Position numbers and translations under genes: made by a program. Shown here piece by piece: positions 48,785 to 56,833 of a stretch of 64,000 bases of DNA. The DNA is from Collinsella sp. TF05-9AC (GTDB lineage: Bacteria > Actinomycetota > Coriobacteriia > Coriobacteriales > Coriobacteriaceae): assembly GCF_003438495.1 (NCBI RefSeq), contig NZ_QSSH01000010.1, forward strand, positions 1-64,000, written 5' to 3'. Position 1 is the first letter of the stretch. Every line of letters begins with the position of its first letter. Under the pieces are notes generated by a model, which did no database searches, was not told where the DNA came from, and worked only from the letters and a program-made list of their open reading frames with translations.

Positions 48785-48900
48785 TGAAGGGCTGCTTGCG
48801 CCAGTTCCGGGCGTCGTCCTCGAGCTATTGACGGATGACGGTCTTGTACGGTTCGAGCTTGCTCGGGGCGCTCCTCCTCGCAGGCGGGAGGGCACGCATG
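48785..48900 (-). pseudogene. IS21-type transposase fossil
   Basis: On the minus strand a frame reads ARRSAPSKLEPYKTVIRQ, a stop, then LEDDARNWRKQPFN, ending near 48785. IstA proteins of IS21 elements have K-L-[ED]-P-Y-K-P-x-I-x-x-W-L-E-x-D-x-x-x-x-R-K-Q-R-H-T here; the stop (TAG) replaces the conserved Trp (TGG). Only about 35 codons remain. It lies between the type A repeat and the last cobalamin gene. Confidence 0.55.
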
Positions 48901-48912
48901 CGCGGCGAGCGC

Positions 48913-49686
48913 CTAGCGCGCGAACTCCCGTAAGAGCGCGTCTTCCACTTCCCGAAGCGAAAGGGCCCCGCTTCCCTCGGCGGGACGGGTGACCACGATG
49001 CAACGCGCTCCCACGTCGCGCGCGGCGGCGAGCTTCTCGGCCGTGCCGCCTACGGTTCCCGAGTCCTTGGTCACAAGCCACTGGGCGCCCACCTGCCGAA
49101 GCATCGCCTCGTTGAGCTCGCGGGTGAAGGGCCCCTGCATGCCGATGACGTGCGACGGCGAAAACCCCGCGTCGATGCACTTCGTTATAGCACCGGGCAG
49201 CGGGAGCACACGCACGAAGAAGCGCTCCGCGAAATCGAAGACGCGCGTGTAGGGGGCAAGCTCCTTGCTCCCCGTCGTGAGAAGCGCGCGACCCGGGTTC
49301 TCGGAGAGAAAGCGCGCCGCGCAGGCGATCGACGCGACCGACACGACGCCTTTGGGCAGCGCCTCGGCCGGGCGCGCAAGGCGCAGGCATCGTGCACCCA
49401 CGGCGAGCGAAGCGGCCCGGATGTTGCCGCTTGCGAGCGTAGCGAAGGGGTGCGTGGCGTCGACGACGATGCGCGCGCCGGAAAGCTCGCGCTCCATGTC
49501 GGCTTCGTCGAGCCTGCTCGCATGCACCTCGATGCCCGGAAGCTCGCCCAAAAGCTCGCCTCCGTACTCGGTTGCCGCGTAGGCACGGGCGGGGATGCCC
49601 GCCCCGCTTGCCCATTCGCACAGAAGGCGGCCCTCGGTGGTGCCGGCGAAGATGCGCAGCGCCGGCGCGGATGCGGGCGCCGTCAC
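48913..49686 (-). CDS. cbiJ: Precorrin-6A/cobalt-precorrin-6A reductase
   Basis: 257 aa. LRIFAGTTEGRLLCEWASGA (the GTxEGR nucleotide motif), VVDATHPFATLASGNIRAAS (DATHPFA), RLARPAEALP and VTKDSGTVGGTAEKLAAARD (KDSGxxGGxxEKxxAA) are diagnostic of CbiJ/CobK. It reduces the corrin macrocycle with NAD(P)H. Its start overlaps the cbiC stop by four bases. It is the promoter-distal gene of the operon; no clear terminator follows before the transposase fossil. Confidence 0.93.
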   Translation of the reverse strand: MTAPASAPALRIFAGTTEGRLLCEWASGAGIPARAYAATEYGGELLGELPGIEVHASRLDEADMERELSGARIVVDATHPFATLASGNIRAASLAVGARCLRLARPAEALPKGVVSVASIACAARFLSENPGRALLTTGSKELAPYTRVFDFAERFFVRVLPLPGAITKCIDAGFSPSHVIGMQGPFTRELNEAMLRQVGAQWLVTKDSGTVGGTAEKLAAARDVGARCIVVTRPAEGSGALSLREVEDALLREFAR

Positions 49687-50324
49687 TTCGGGCCGCCTGG
49701 GCGCGTGATCTGGTAGAGCAGCGCGTTCATAATGGCGGCCGCCACGGTCGAACCGCCCTTGCGACCCCTCGCGACGATGGCCGGCACGCGTCGCGCGAGT
49801 AGCTCCTCTTTCGCCTCGACCACGTTCACAAACCCGACCGGCACCCCAACGACGAGCGCGGGCGCGATCTTCCCCGCGTCCATGAGCTCGGCGAGGCGCA
49901 GAAGTGCCGTGGGGGCGTTACCGACGGCCACGATGAGCGGACCCTCGATGCCGCAAGCTTTGTCCATGCTCGCAACGGCGCGAGTCGTGCCCGCGGCGCG
50001 CGCAGCCGCGGCGACATTAGGGTCGGCCATGTAGCACACGGCCTTGCAGCCGAGCTTTGCGAGCGCAGGCTTGCTTATGCCTGCGAGCGCCATGTTCGTG
50101 TCGGTGAGCACCGTGGCCCCTGCGCGCAGCGCGTCGAGAGCACAGTGCGCGGCGTCATGGGTGAATACGAGGGAATCGGCGTACGAGAAGTCGGCAGTGG
50201 TGTGGATGACGCGCTTCACGACGGGCTCTTCAAGCGGCGGGAACGTGCGGCCGCCGAGCTCTTCGGTGATGATCTCGAAGCTGCGCCGCTCGATGTCGCC
50301 GGGCGCCATCTCCTTGGAATCCAT
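49683..50324 (-). CDS. cbiC: Precorrin-8X / cobalt-precorrin-8 methylmutase
   Basis: 213 aa. The start IERRSFEIITEELG, VIHTTADFSYADSL with the catalytic His, TVLTDTNMALAGISK, AVGNAPTALLRLAELMDAG and VVGVPVGFVNVVEAKEELLA define CbiC/CobH. It moves the C11 methyl to C12, giving (hydrogeno)cobyrinate. It starts directly after the cobO stop. Confidence 0.95.
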   Translation of the reverse strand: MDSKEMAPGDIERRSFEIITEELGGRTFPPLEEPVVKRVIHTTADFSYADSLVFTHDAAHCALDALRAGATVLTDTNMALAGISKPALAKLGCKAVCYMADPNVAAAARAAGTTRAVASMDKACGIEGPLIVAVGNAPTALLRLAELMDAGKIAPALVVGVPVGFVNVVEAKEELLARRVPAIVARGRKGGSTVAAAIMNALLYQITRPGGPK

Positions 50325-50840
50325 CTAGTACTCCACTCCTTCCCTTGCACCTATCCCCTGCTCGTAGGGGTGTTTCTCGCACCGCATCTCGGTTATGTAG
50401 TCGGCCTTCTCCACGATCTTGCGGGAAGGCGCGCGCCCGGTGAGCGCTACTTCGACGCCGCGCGCGGACATATCGAGCGCGCGGTCCACGAGCGCCTCGT
50501 CGACAAGCCCCTTCGAAAGCGCGTCGAGCGCCTCGTCGAGCACGAGCAGCCCCTCCTGCGCGCCCTCGAGCTCGGCGAGCGCGGAAGCGAGGTTCCCATC
50601 GTGCAGCTCGCGCGTCGCGGCAAGTTCTTCCGACGTCATGGACCAGGTAAACTTGTCCGACGCCTTCCCCGCGAACACGGGCACGCCGAAATGCTCGGCG
50701 AGCAGGCGCACCTCCCCGCTTTCGCCGTCTTTCAGGAACTGCACGACGACGACGCGGCGGCCTGCGGCGAGCATGCGAAGGGCGAGGCCCATCGCCGCCG
50801 TGGTCTTGCCTTTGCCGTCGCCATGATACACGTGGATCAT
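50325..50840 (-). CDS. cobO: Cob(I)alamin adenosyltransferase (CobO/BtuR type)
   Basis: The ATG at 50838-50840 is used, with GAGGAGG upstream inside the cbiP end; the open frame extends much farther but without homology. 171 aa. IHVYHGDGKGKTTAAMGLAL is the modified P-loop (GxGKGKTTA), VVVVQFLKDG and LLVLDEALDALSKGL (the VLDEI-type Walker B), ALTGRAPS near the end. It adenosylates the cobalt of corrinoids. It overlaps cbiP by four bases. Confidence 0.93.
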   Translation of the reverse strand: MIHVYHGDGKGKTTAAMGLALRMLAAGRRVVVVQFLKDGESGEVRLLAEHFGVPVFAGKASDKFTWSMTSEELAATRELHDGNLASALAELEGAQEGLLVLDEALDALSKGLVDEALVDRALDMSARGVEVALTGRAPSRKIVEKADYITEMRCEKHPYEQGIGAREGVEY

Positions 50841-52336
50841 ACGCCCTCCTCGATAATGCGGTAGACATACTCCATGTCGAGCGCCCCGCGCACGACGTCG
50901 GCCAGGCGGTCGAACTCGCGCGCACGGTGATCGGCCGCGGACGCCGCGCCCGCAGCACCCACGACGCTCTCGGGCAGGCCGCGCATTCGCGCGAGCGAGC
51001 GTGCGAGGACGAGCGCCACCCCCGGTTCGTCGAACAGGCCGTGGAGATAGGTTCCGAACACGTTTCCGCAGGCCGCGCCTTCTGGTTTGCCGCCAATCGT
51101 GCCCGCAGGGGCGCAAGAGACGGTCGTTTCGCCGTCGTGAATCTCGTACCCGCGCGCCGTCATGCCGTTCCACACCGAGAACGCGCCTTGGGCGCCCGTG
51201 ATGCGCAGCTCCGACTGGGCGAGGCGCTTTTCCTCCTTGAACACCGTACTTGCAGGGATGAGCCCGAGCCCGCGCGCGGTGCCAGCGCCTTCCCTGCCGT
51301 GCGGGTCGGAAAGCTCGTCTCCCAAAAGCTGGTAGCCTCCACATATGCCGAGCACCGGCGTGCCCGCGCCCGAAAGCGCGCGTACACAGGCTCCGATGCC
51401 GCTAGCCGCAAGCCAGCGCGCGTCGTCGAGCGTGGTCTTCGAGCCGGGGAGCACCACCAGGTCGGGCCGGCCCAGATCGGTCGTCGAGGAAACGTAGCGC
51501 ACGCCCACGCCGGGCACGCGCGAAAGCGGGTCGAAGTCGGTGAAGTTCGACAGATGCGGAAGGCGCACGACGGCGACGTCGATGACGCCGCGCGCCTCGC
51601 GGGCAGATAGGCGCGGCGCGAGCGAGTCCTCGTCGTCCAGGTCGAGCGTAAGATACGGCACGACCCCCACGACGGGAACCCCGCACATCTTCTCGAGCGG
51701 GGCCAAACCCGGGCGCAGGATTTCCACATCGCCGCGGAACTTGTTCACCACAAGCCCCCGCAAAAGCGTGCGGTCCTCGGGCGCAAGGAGCGCGACCGTG
51801 CCGTAGAGCTGGGCAAACACCCCACCTGGGTCGATGTCGCCCGCGAGCAGCACGGGGGAGGACACGGCGCGCGCGAGCCCCATGTTGACGATGTCGTTTT
51901 CGGCAAGGTTGATTTCGACGGGGCTGCCGGCGCCCTCGATGACGATGACGTCGTTTTCCTCCGCGAGCGAATCGAACGCCTCCAAAATCTGCGGCATGAG
52001 CGCCTTCTTTCGCGCGAAGTAGTCCCTCGCAGCGAAGGCTCCCTGCGCCTTGCCGGCCACGATGAGCTGGCTTCGGTGGTCGCTTTCGGGCTTGAGCAGG
52101 ATGGGGTTCATGCGCACGTCGGGCGCGATGCCGCACGCCTTGGCCTGCATGATCTGGGCGCGCCCCATCTCGAGCCCATCGGCCGTGACACCGCTGTTGA
52201 GCGCCATGTTCTGGCTCTTGAAGGGAGCCACGCGCAGGCCGTCCTGCGAAAGCACACGGCACAGCCCCGCCGCAAGCAGGCTCTTCCCCGCGTTCGACAT
52301 GGTGCCCTGGATCATGATGGGCTTCGCCCTACCCAC
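50837..52336 (-). CDS. cbiP: Cobyric acid synthase
   Basis: I set the start at the GTG at 52334-52336, because AAGGAGG lies nine bases upstream; ATGs upstream are inside cobD. 499 aa. IMIQGTMSNAGKSLLAAGLC (P-loop of the synthetase domain), FKSQNMALNSGVTADGLEMG, MNPILLKPESDHRSQLIV, then the glutamine amidotransferase domain with LGICGGYQLLGDELSD (nucleophile Cys). It amidates four side chains of adenosyl-cobyrinate diamide. Confidence 0.95.
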   Translation of the reverse strand: MGRAKPIMIQGTMSNAGKSLLAAGLCRVLSQDGLRVAPFKSQNMALNSGVTADGLEMGRAQIMQAKACGIAPDVRMNPILLKPESDHRSQLIVAGKAQGAFAARDYFARKKALMPQILEAFDSLAEENDVIVIEGAGSPVEINLAENDIVNMGLARAVSSPVLLAGDIDPGGVFAQLYGTVALLAPEDRTLLRGLVVNKFRGDVEILRPGLAPLEKMCGVPVVGVVPYLTLDLDDEDSLAPRLSAREARGVIDVAVVRLPHLSNFTDFDPLSRVPGVGVRYVSSTTDLGRPDLVVLPGSKTTLDDARWLAASGIGACVRALSGAGTPVLGICGGYQLLGDELSDPHGREGAGTARGLGLIPASTVFKEEKRLAQSELRITGAQGAFSVWNGMTARGYEIHDGETTVSCAPAGTIGGKPEGAACGNVFGTYLHGLFDEPGVALVLARSLARMRGLPESVVGAAGAASAADHRAREFDRLADVVRGALDMEYVYRIIEEGV

Positions 52337-53552
52337 GGGTATCGACCTCCTTCGCCGAGCCTCGGCCATCCGCGCCCGCCATAGCGTCGCTGCAAGAAGC
52401 GCCGCCCCGTTCGTCGGGTTCGCCTTCGCCCGATGCGCCTTCCGCCCGAAGCGCGCGGCTGAACGCCATCGCAAGCCGGGCGTTCTCCTTGCGCGTGCGC
52501 ACCGCGACGCGGCACCAGAAACGGGACAGTACCGAAAACGAGTCGCACGTGCGGACCAAAACCCCCTGTTTATACAGGCGCTCGGGGATGTCTTTCGCCG
52601 GCGTGCGGACTAAAAGGAAGTTCGCATCCGACGGCACGACGGAAAGCCCGAGCGAGGAGAGCTCGTGGGAAAGCCACGATCGCTCGCCCGCCAATACATC
52701 GCGCGTGCGCGAGACGTATTCGACGTCTTCCAGGGCGGCGATGCCCGCGGCCTCGGCGACCGAGGAGACGGGCCACGCCTGCCCCGCCCGGCAAATCCCC
52801 TCGATGAGTTGGGCGTTTCCGCTGATCAGATACCCCAACCGCAACCCTGCCATTCCGTAGAGCTTGGTGAACGCGGAGAGCACGGCCACATGGTGCGAAC
52901 ACGCGGCGCGTGCGGCCACGCTCCTTTCGCGGGCGTCGGGCGCAAATCCGAGGAAGCACTCGTCCACGACGAGCAGCGCGCCCACCTGCTCGCAGCGGCA
53001 AGCCGCCTCGTCGATCACGCGGGGGTCGACGAGGCGCCCCGTCGGGTTGTTCGGATTGCAGAGGTACGCCACGTCTCCCGGCCCCTCGATCGCGCGGGCG
53101 AAGGAGGCGGGCACGTCGAAGTCATCCGCTTCGGAGAGCGGGAACTCCTGCACGCATGCGCCGTAGTACGATGCCGCCTCCGCATATTCAGAGAACGTCG
53201 GCGCGCACACGACGATGCGTTTCGGGCGCACCGCCGCGGCGAGCCGCCAGATGATGTCGGACGCGCCCGCGCCGCAAACAATAGTATCTTCGGGAATGCC
53301 CTGGGCGCGCGCTAGGGCGCGAACGAGGGCGAGGCTTTCCCTATCGGGGTAGGCGTCGATTCGAGAAAGCGCCTTGCAAGCTGCGGCGACGGCGCGCGGC
53401 GAGGGGCCTGCCGGATTCACGTTCACCGAGAAGTCAATGAGGTCGGAGACGCCCCCTTCGCAAGCGATGCCGAGCGATTGCGAGCTGCCCCCATGCGTAC
53501 GGGCGCGCAGGATTCCCCCGGCAGCCCGGGGCGCGGCGTGGTCTTCCCTCAT
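52329..53552 (-). CDS. cobD: L-threonine-O-3-phosphate decarboxylase (CobD-type aminotransferase fold)
   Basis: The ATG at 53550-53552 overlaps the cbiB stop. 407 aa. HGGSSQSLGIACEGGVSDLI, DFSVNVNPAGPS, IDAYPDRESLALVRALAR, CNPNNPTGRLVD, VVDECFLGFAP and LSAFTKLYGMAGLRLGYL with the PLP lysine are those of the HisC-like CobD family. It makes aminopropanol phosphate for the nucleotide loop. The last ~45 residues (EGASGEGEPDERGG) are a low-complexity extension beyond the usual end, and the next gene's ribosome site lies within that part. Confidence 0.9.
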   Translation of the reverse strand: MREDHAAPRAAGGILRARTHGGSSQSLGIACEGGVSDLIDFSVNVNPAGPSPRAVAAACKALSRIDAYPDRESLALVRALARAQGIPEDTIVCGAGASDIIWRLAAAVRPKRIVVCAPTFSEYAEAASYYGACVQEFPLSEADDFDVPASFARAIEGPGDVAYLCNPNNPTGRLVDPRVIDEAACRCEQVGALLVVDECFLGFAPDARERSVAARAACSHHVAVLSAFTKLYGMAGLRLGYLISGNAQLIEGICRAGQAWPVSSVAEAAGIAALEDVEYVSRTRDVLAGERSWLSHELSSLGLSVVPSDANFLLVRTPAKDIPERLYKQGVLVRTCDSFSVLSRFWCRVAVRTRKENARLAMAFSRALRAEGASGEGEPDERGGASCSDAMAGADGRGSAKEVDTRG

Positions 53553-54523
53553 GCCATCGCCCCCACGGCGAGCACGACCGCCGCGCGCGCGGCGCCGAAG
53601 ACGACGAGCGCGCATACGGACGCGGCGAGCATGAGCCTCGTCGCCCGGGCGATGTCGTCCCACTCGATTTCACGGGACGCGTCGCCTATCGTCGGTTTAT
53701 CAACGAGCTTGCCGAAATACACCGCGGGTCCTGCCAGGCGCAGCCCGAGCGCGCCCGCGCACGCCGACTCGGTCTGCGCCGCGTTCGGGCTCGCATGGCG
53801 ACGCCTGTCGCGGCGCCAGATGCGCGCCGCCCCGCGCGCGTCGAGCCCGACGATCGGGCACACGGCGATCATGAGCAGGGCCGATAAGCGCGAGGGAATC
53901 CAGTTCACCGCATCGTCGAGGCGCGCCGAGGCGCAGCCGAAGTCGATGTAGCGCTCGTTTTTGTAGCCCACCATGCTGTCGAGCGTGTTCACCGCCTTGT
54001 ACGCCATACCCAAGGGCGCACCCCCGATCATAAGGTAGAAAAGCGGCGCGATGACGCCGTCGCTCGCGTTCTCCGCCACCGTTTCCACAGCGGCGCGCGC
54101 GACGCCCTGCTCGTCGAGAACAGACGTGTCGCGTCCCACGATGAGCCCGACGGTTTCGCGCGCCGCGACAAGGCCGCCCTTCGAGAACGCGCGGGCCACG
54201 GCCAGGCTCTGGCGGCGCAGCTCGCATGTCGCGAGAATCTGATAGCTCGCCCATGCCTCGGCCACGAAGCGCAAGCCGGGGTGAACCATGCCGCAAAGAT
54301 GCAGGATTCCCCAGGTCAAAAGCCCACACGCAAGCGGAAGCGCCACGGCGAGCACAAGCCCTGCGGCGCGCGTGCCCGCGGACGTTTGCGGGAATGCGCC
54401 CCGCAGGCGGCCTTCGGCCCACGTGATCGCGCGCCCCATGGCGACGACGGGATGGGGAAGCCAGCGCGGGTCGCCGAAGGCAAGGTCGGCCGCGAACCCG
54501 GCGGCGACGGCAAGAATCGTCAT
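53549..54523 (-). CDS. cbiB: Adenosylcobinamide-phosphate synthase
   Basis: Start at the ATG 54521-54523 overlapping the previous stop (TGATG); 324 aa. Integral membrane protein: DLAFGDPRWLPHPVVAMGRA at the N-terminus, SKGGLVAARETVGLIVGRDT, AVETVAENASDGVIAPLFYL (typical ENxxDGxxAPLFY), YKAVNTLDSMVGYKNERYID. It joins aminopropanol (phosphate) to adenosylcobyric acid. It stands next to cobD, which makes its substrate. Confidence 0.95.
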   Translation of the reverse strand: MTILAVAAGFAADLAFGDPRWLPHPVVAMGRAITWAEGRLRGAFPQTSAGTRAAGLVLAVALPLACGLLTWGILHLCGMVHPGLRFVAEAWASYQILATCELRRQSLAVARAFSKGGLVAARETVGLIVGRDTSVLDEQGVARAAVETVAENASDGVIAPLFYLMIGGAPLGMAYKAVNTLDSMVGYKNERYIDFGCASARLDDAVNWIPSRLSALLMIAVCPIVGLDARGAARIWRRDRRRHASPNAAQTESACAGALGLRLAGPAVYFGKLVDKPTIGDASREIEWDDIARATRLMLAASVCALVVFGAARAAVVLAVGAMA

Positions 54524-55524
54524 CACAGGACATCGCCCCCCGAAGCGGGGCGAACGTCGAGAAGGCAGCGCCCATCCCAGGTGGCGGCCCATGCGCCGCC
54601 CGGCTCGGTATGCACGTCGAAGTATTCCATTTTCGGGACAGCAAGCTCGGAAAGCAGCGCTTTCACGGTACCCGCGTGAACGACGAAGACGGCGCGCCCA
54701 CTCCCCTGGGCGAGCTCCGATTCGCACGCCTCCCGAAACGCCGCGACGACGCGGCGGGTGAAATCGCTCTTGCCCTCGCCATGCGGGCAGCGCATCTCGC
54801 ACCAGGAGTCTACCCAGGCGCGGTAGCGCGCATCCTCTTTAAGCTCGGCGGCGCTTCGCCCCTCGAAGTCACCGAAATCCATCTCGCGCAGACCGGGGCA
54901 TGCCATAAGCTCCGCATTCGGGAAGAGGATGCGTGCCGTCTGGTCGGTGCGGGCCATGCCGCTCGTGATAACACGGAACACGTCACGATCGAACGCGAGC
55001 TCGCGCAAAGCGCGCTCCCCCGCGCTCGACAGGGGCTCGTCGGTGCCCGCCCCGCTGTAGCGATGGTCTTCCGTGCCCGCCGTGGCACCATGGCGCACGA
55101 AGACGACTTCCAAAGGCGCGCCCGCGTCCTGCGTCCCTCGAGGCGCATCGGCAAGGTTTCCTTTGATGACCTGGGGAATCCCGCACGTCATGCGCACGAC
55201 GACGTCGGCGCGCGCAGCAAGCGCGCATCCCAAGCGCCCCGCGCGCTCGCGCCATTGGGCGTCTTCCGCACGCATGGGGACGACCCCCGAGCCGACCAAG
55301 GGCAGAATCACTGCGTCGAAGCCAATCAGCCGCTCGAGCGCCCGGTCAGCGTCGAGCGCGCGTACGAGTTCCTCAGCACGGTACGCGACACGGCCGGCAA
55401 AAGCCGCGGGCACGCCGCCCTCCGCAAGCTGCGCCGCGTCGACGAAATCGTCCGCCGCGAACCCGAGCTTTTCGCGCACGAAGGTCCTCTTCCCCGAATG
55501 CGCGCCGCCTACCACGAGAATCAT
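54523..55524 (-). CDS. CobU-like P-loop domain fused to alpha-ribazole phosphatase (CobC)
   Basis: The ATG 55522-55524 overlaps the cobS stop (ATGA). 333 aa. Residues 1-115: ILVVGGAHSGKRTFVREKLG is a P-loop like CobU's, and VPMRAEDAQWRERAGRLGCA recalls the C-terminal part of CobU-like NTPases, but the guanylyl-transfer segment (LATxxxx...RxxxHRxxR) is missing. Residues ~135-333 are a histidine phosphatase: VVFVRHGATAGTEDHRYSG (RHG), SSAGERAL, VITSGMARTDQTA, MDFGDFEGRSAAEL, VVHAGTVKALL. A separate full CobU lies two genes upstream, so the N-terminal domain may have another role. Confidence 0.82.
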   Translation of the reverse strand: MILVVGGAHSGKRTFVREKLGFAADDFVDAAQLAEGGVPAAFAGRVAYRAEELVRALDADRALERLIGFDAVILPLVGSGVVPMRAEDAQWRERAGRLGCALAARADVVVRMTCGIPQVIKGNLADAPRGTQDAGAPLEVVFVRHGATAGTEDHRYSGAGTDEPLSSAGERALRELAFDRDVFRVITSGMARTDQTARILFPNAELMACPGLREMDFGDFEGRSAAELKEDARYRAWVDSWCEMRCPHGEGKSDFTRRVVAAFREACESELAQGSGRAVFVVHAGTVKALLSELAVPKMEYFDVHTEPGGAWAATWDGRCLLDVRPASGGDVL

Positions 55525-56288
55525 AGGAGCATACCCCCCGCCACCAGCATGGCAAGCATCGCGAGCTCGGCCCATTGCAGAAACCATCCGGCCAAATCCC
55601 CCGTCACCCCGCCGAAGCGGGACAGGGCAACATGACGGTACCACGCGAGCGCCAAAAGCCCCGCCACCGCCATAAGGGCGCCGACGGCCTGAGCGCACGC
55701 GACCATCCCTGCAGCCGAAGCCGCAGCGAAAGCGCAAAGCGGCACGACGATCGCCGCGCGCTTCTTAGCAGGCGAGAGTCCCGCGGCCATGCCGTCCGCC
55801 CGCGCAGCAGGCCAGCATTCTACGGCGAGCCCCGAAAGCGCACGGGAGAACACGAGCGAGCACAGAAGCGCGAGGAACGCCCCCGCCGTAAGCGGCAGCG
55901 CGGTGAACAGGGAAAACTGCAGAATAAGGTACACGACAACACCGATGACCCCGAAGGCGCCCGCCCGCGGGTCGTGCATGATCTCGAGCTTTCGCTCGCG
56001 CGGGGCCCAACTTGCAAGCGCATCGGAGGTGTCGCAGAGCCCGTCTAGGTGGATGCCTCCCGTCACCGCCACAGGCAGCGCCGCGAGCACGGCCGCGACG
56101 ATGGTCGCGGGTACGCCGAGCAGGTTCGCCACGTACCCCCACGCCGTCATGAGGAAGCCTTCCGCAAGGCCCACCAGGGGAAACGCGGCAAGCGCATGGG
56201 TTGATCCGAAATCGGTCCAGGCCGATTTCGGGACGGGGATGCGCGAGAACGTTCCGAACGCCGCGCCGATTGCCTCTGCTATCTTCAC
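55521..56288 (-). CDS. cobS: Adenosylcobinamide-GDP ribazoletransferase (cobalamin synthase)
   Basis: I chose the GTG at 56286-56288, with AGGA upstream and overlap with the cobU stop; 255 aa. GTFSRIPVPKSAW, LAAFPLVGLAEGFLM, GGIHLDGLCDTSDALASWAP (the HxDGxxDxxD motif), REKxxEIMHDPRxGxFGV-like RERKLEIMHDPRAGAFGVIG, then several membrane spans and GGVTGDLAGWFLQWAELAML. It joins alpha-ribazole to adenosylcobinamide-GDP in the membrane. Confidence 0.95.
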   Translation of the reverse strand: MKIAEAIGAAFGTFSRIPVPKSAWTDFGSTHALAAFPLVGLAEGFLMTAWGYVANLLGVPATIVAAVLAALPVAVTGGIHLDGLCDTSDALASWAPRERKLEIMHDPRAGAFGVIGVVVYLILQFSLFTALPLTAGAFLALLCSLVFSRALSGLAVECWPAARADGMAAGLSPAKKRAAIVVPLCAFAAASAAGMVACAQAVGALMAVAGLLALAWYRHVALSRFGGVTGDLAGWFLQWAELAMLAMLVAGGMLL

Positions 56289-56833
56289 CTTGTAGGTCCT
56301 TCGCCTTTCATCCACACGGGAATCCCGAATACCACTTCGACTGCGCGGTCGGCCAGCGCCGCCACGCCCGCGTTCACGCGCGCGAGCGCGCGCCTCCATG
56401 CCTCGGTCCCCTCATCGTAGCGCATCCCATCGGCGAACACGTCGACGGTGACCACCACCGTATGCGCAGCGGCCTGAGCGAGCCGTTCGATGCCTCCGAG
56501 CACCTCGCGCGCCGCAGCATCGGGGTCACGTGGGGACAAGCCGCCTTCCGCGAAGAGCTCGTTCGCAACCAGGTTGCCCACGTCCTCCAAAAGAAGCGTG
56601 CAGCCGCACGGAAGCCCGGACGCTGCGGCGCCCACGTCACGCGTGCGCTCGAGGGTGGAAAACCCCTTGCCCTCGCGCAGCGCCCGATGGCGCGCGATGC
56701 GGCGGGCGCCCTCTTCCCCGAAGGGCTCCATCGTTGCCAGGTACACGCGGGGGCCGTCGTGCCCGAGGCACAGGGACTCGGCATAGGCGCTCTTGCCACT
56801 CGCTGCGGCGCCGATAACGAACGTCACCATCAT
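56285..56833 (-). CDS. cobU: Adenosylcobinamide kinase / guanylyltransferase
   Basis: 182 aa. TFVIGAAASGKSAYAESLCL (P-loop), VYLATMEPFGEEGARRIARH (LATxxxxxxxMxxRIxxH, guanylyl-accepting His region), and LLLEDVGNLVANELF (the DCLxxWxxN segment variant). It phosphorylates adenosylcobinamide and adds GMP. Two adjacent ATG codons start the frame, overlapping the cobT stop. Confidence 0.92.
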   Translation of the reverse strand: MMVTFVIGAAASGKSAYAESLCLGHDGPRVYLATMEPFGEEGARRIARHRALREGKGFSTLERTRDVGAAASGLPCGCTLLLEDVGNLVANELFAEGGLSPRDPDAAAREVLGGIERLAQAAAHTVVVTVDVFADGMRYDEGTEAWRRALARVNAGVAALADRAVEVVFGIPVWMKGEGPTR

